A stretch of 5,404 bases of DNA, from contig JASLXP010000553.1 in the NCBI GenBank assembly GCA_030740295.1, positions 1-5,404 of the forward strand. The letters are read 5' to 3'. The first letter of the stretch is position 1, and every line of letters begins with the position of its first letter. The stretch comes from Planctomycetota bacterium (GTDB lineage: Bacteria > Planctomycetota > PUPC01 > JACPCR01). The position numbers were made by a program, and so were the translations under genes. The notes below the pieces were generated by a model. That model was not told where the DNA came from. It saw only the letters and a program-made list of their open reading frames with translations, and made no database searches. Of the stretch, positions 5,309 to 5,404 are shown one piece after another.

Positions 5309-5404
5309 AGATGGCCTGTGTCTTTCCGCCATCTGAAAAGTAAATAATTTTGGGCGTGGCATAGATGGTTCAACGCCCGAATGAATGTGTTGCTCCCAAG
5401 TGAA
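5309..5404 (+). other. Leader region of the unseen rightward gene
   Basis: After the operator there is no long coding frame. ATG at 5311 opens only ten codons and ATG at 5365 only twelve. ATGs at 5381 and 5385 stay open to the end but have no visible ribosome site. GGGCGT (5352-5357) and ACGCCC (5373-5378) could form a 6-bp hairpin in the leader. Whether the gene starts here or beyond cannot be decided. Confidence 0.4.

Noticed and set aside
5311..5343. Ten-codon open frame just after the rightward operator
   Set aside because: It lacks a ribosome site and shows no run of regulatory codons that would suggest a leader peptide.
5116..5373. Minus-strand open frame of 85 residues at the right end
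   Set aside because: It begins with TTG, has no ribosome site and runs through the rightward promoter and operator; the product shows no motif.

Overview
The window is a piece of a moderately GC-rich bacterial chromosome. It shows no phage genes, transposases or CRISPR array. Its phylum cannot be fixed from the sequence. The GC-rich hairpin repeats at the left end, the non-operonic spacing of most genes and a plant-type ferredoxin-NADP+ reductase in an otherwise ordinary bacterial setting would suit a PVC-type, Leptospira-like or other deep-branching Gram-negative lineage. That is only an inference.

Left end (1-468): no gene is supported. Positions 4-190 hold a nested, GC-rich inverted repeat that looks like a multi-copy intergenic element. 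A modest promoter at 403-430 precedes the first gene. Middle left (469-2530): tatD (metal-dependent DNase/hydrolase family) and serS (seryl-tRNA synthetase) form a tight two-gene operon with one base between stop and start. Positions 2531-2857 are intergenic and carry a roughly 138-bp imperfect inverted-repeat element, followed by a possible promoter.

Middle right (2867-3895): a full-length plant/cyanobacterial-type ferredoxin (flavodoxin)-NADP+ reductase with FAD and NADP motifs and the terminal tyrosine of that family. It runs tail to tail, with a 4-base overlap, into a leftward two-gene operon. That operon encodes an exported FMN_bind-domain protein (5017-4442) with a TGAT flavinylation motif, and a four-helix membrane protein (4434-3892) with histidines placed as in haem-binding helices.

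Right end (5018-5404): a divergent control region. A leftward promoter serves the FMN-protein operon. A rightward promoter points to a gene beyond the window. Each has a near-perfect palindrome starting 7-8 bases after its -10 box. The two palindromes match at 16 of 21 positions (AATTGAGA-N5-TCTCAAT) and resemble Fur boxes (TGATAAT-N-ATTATCA). The most interesting reading is a small extracytoplasmic flavin/membrane electron-transfer module, probably controlled by a Fur-family repressor and sharing its regulation with an unseen divergent gene, possibly in iron reduction or uptake. This is inferred from sequence and not demonstrated.
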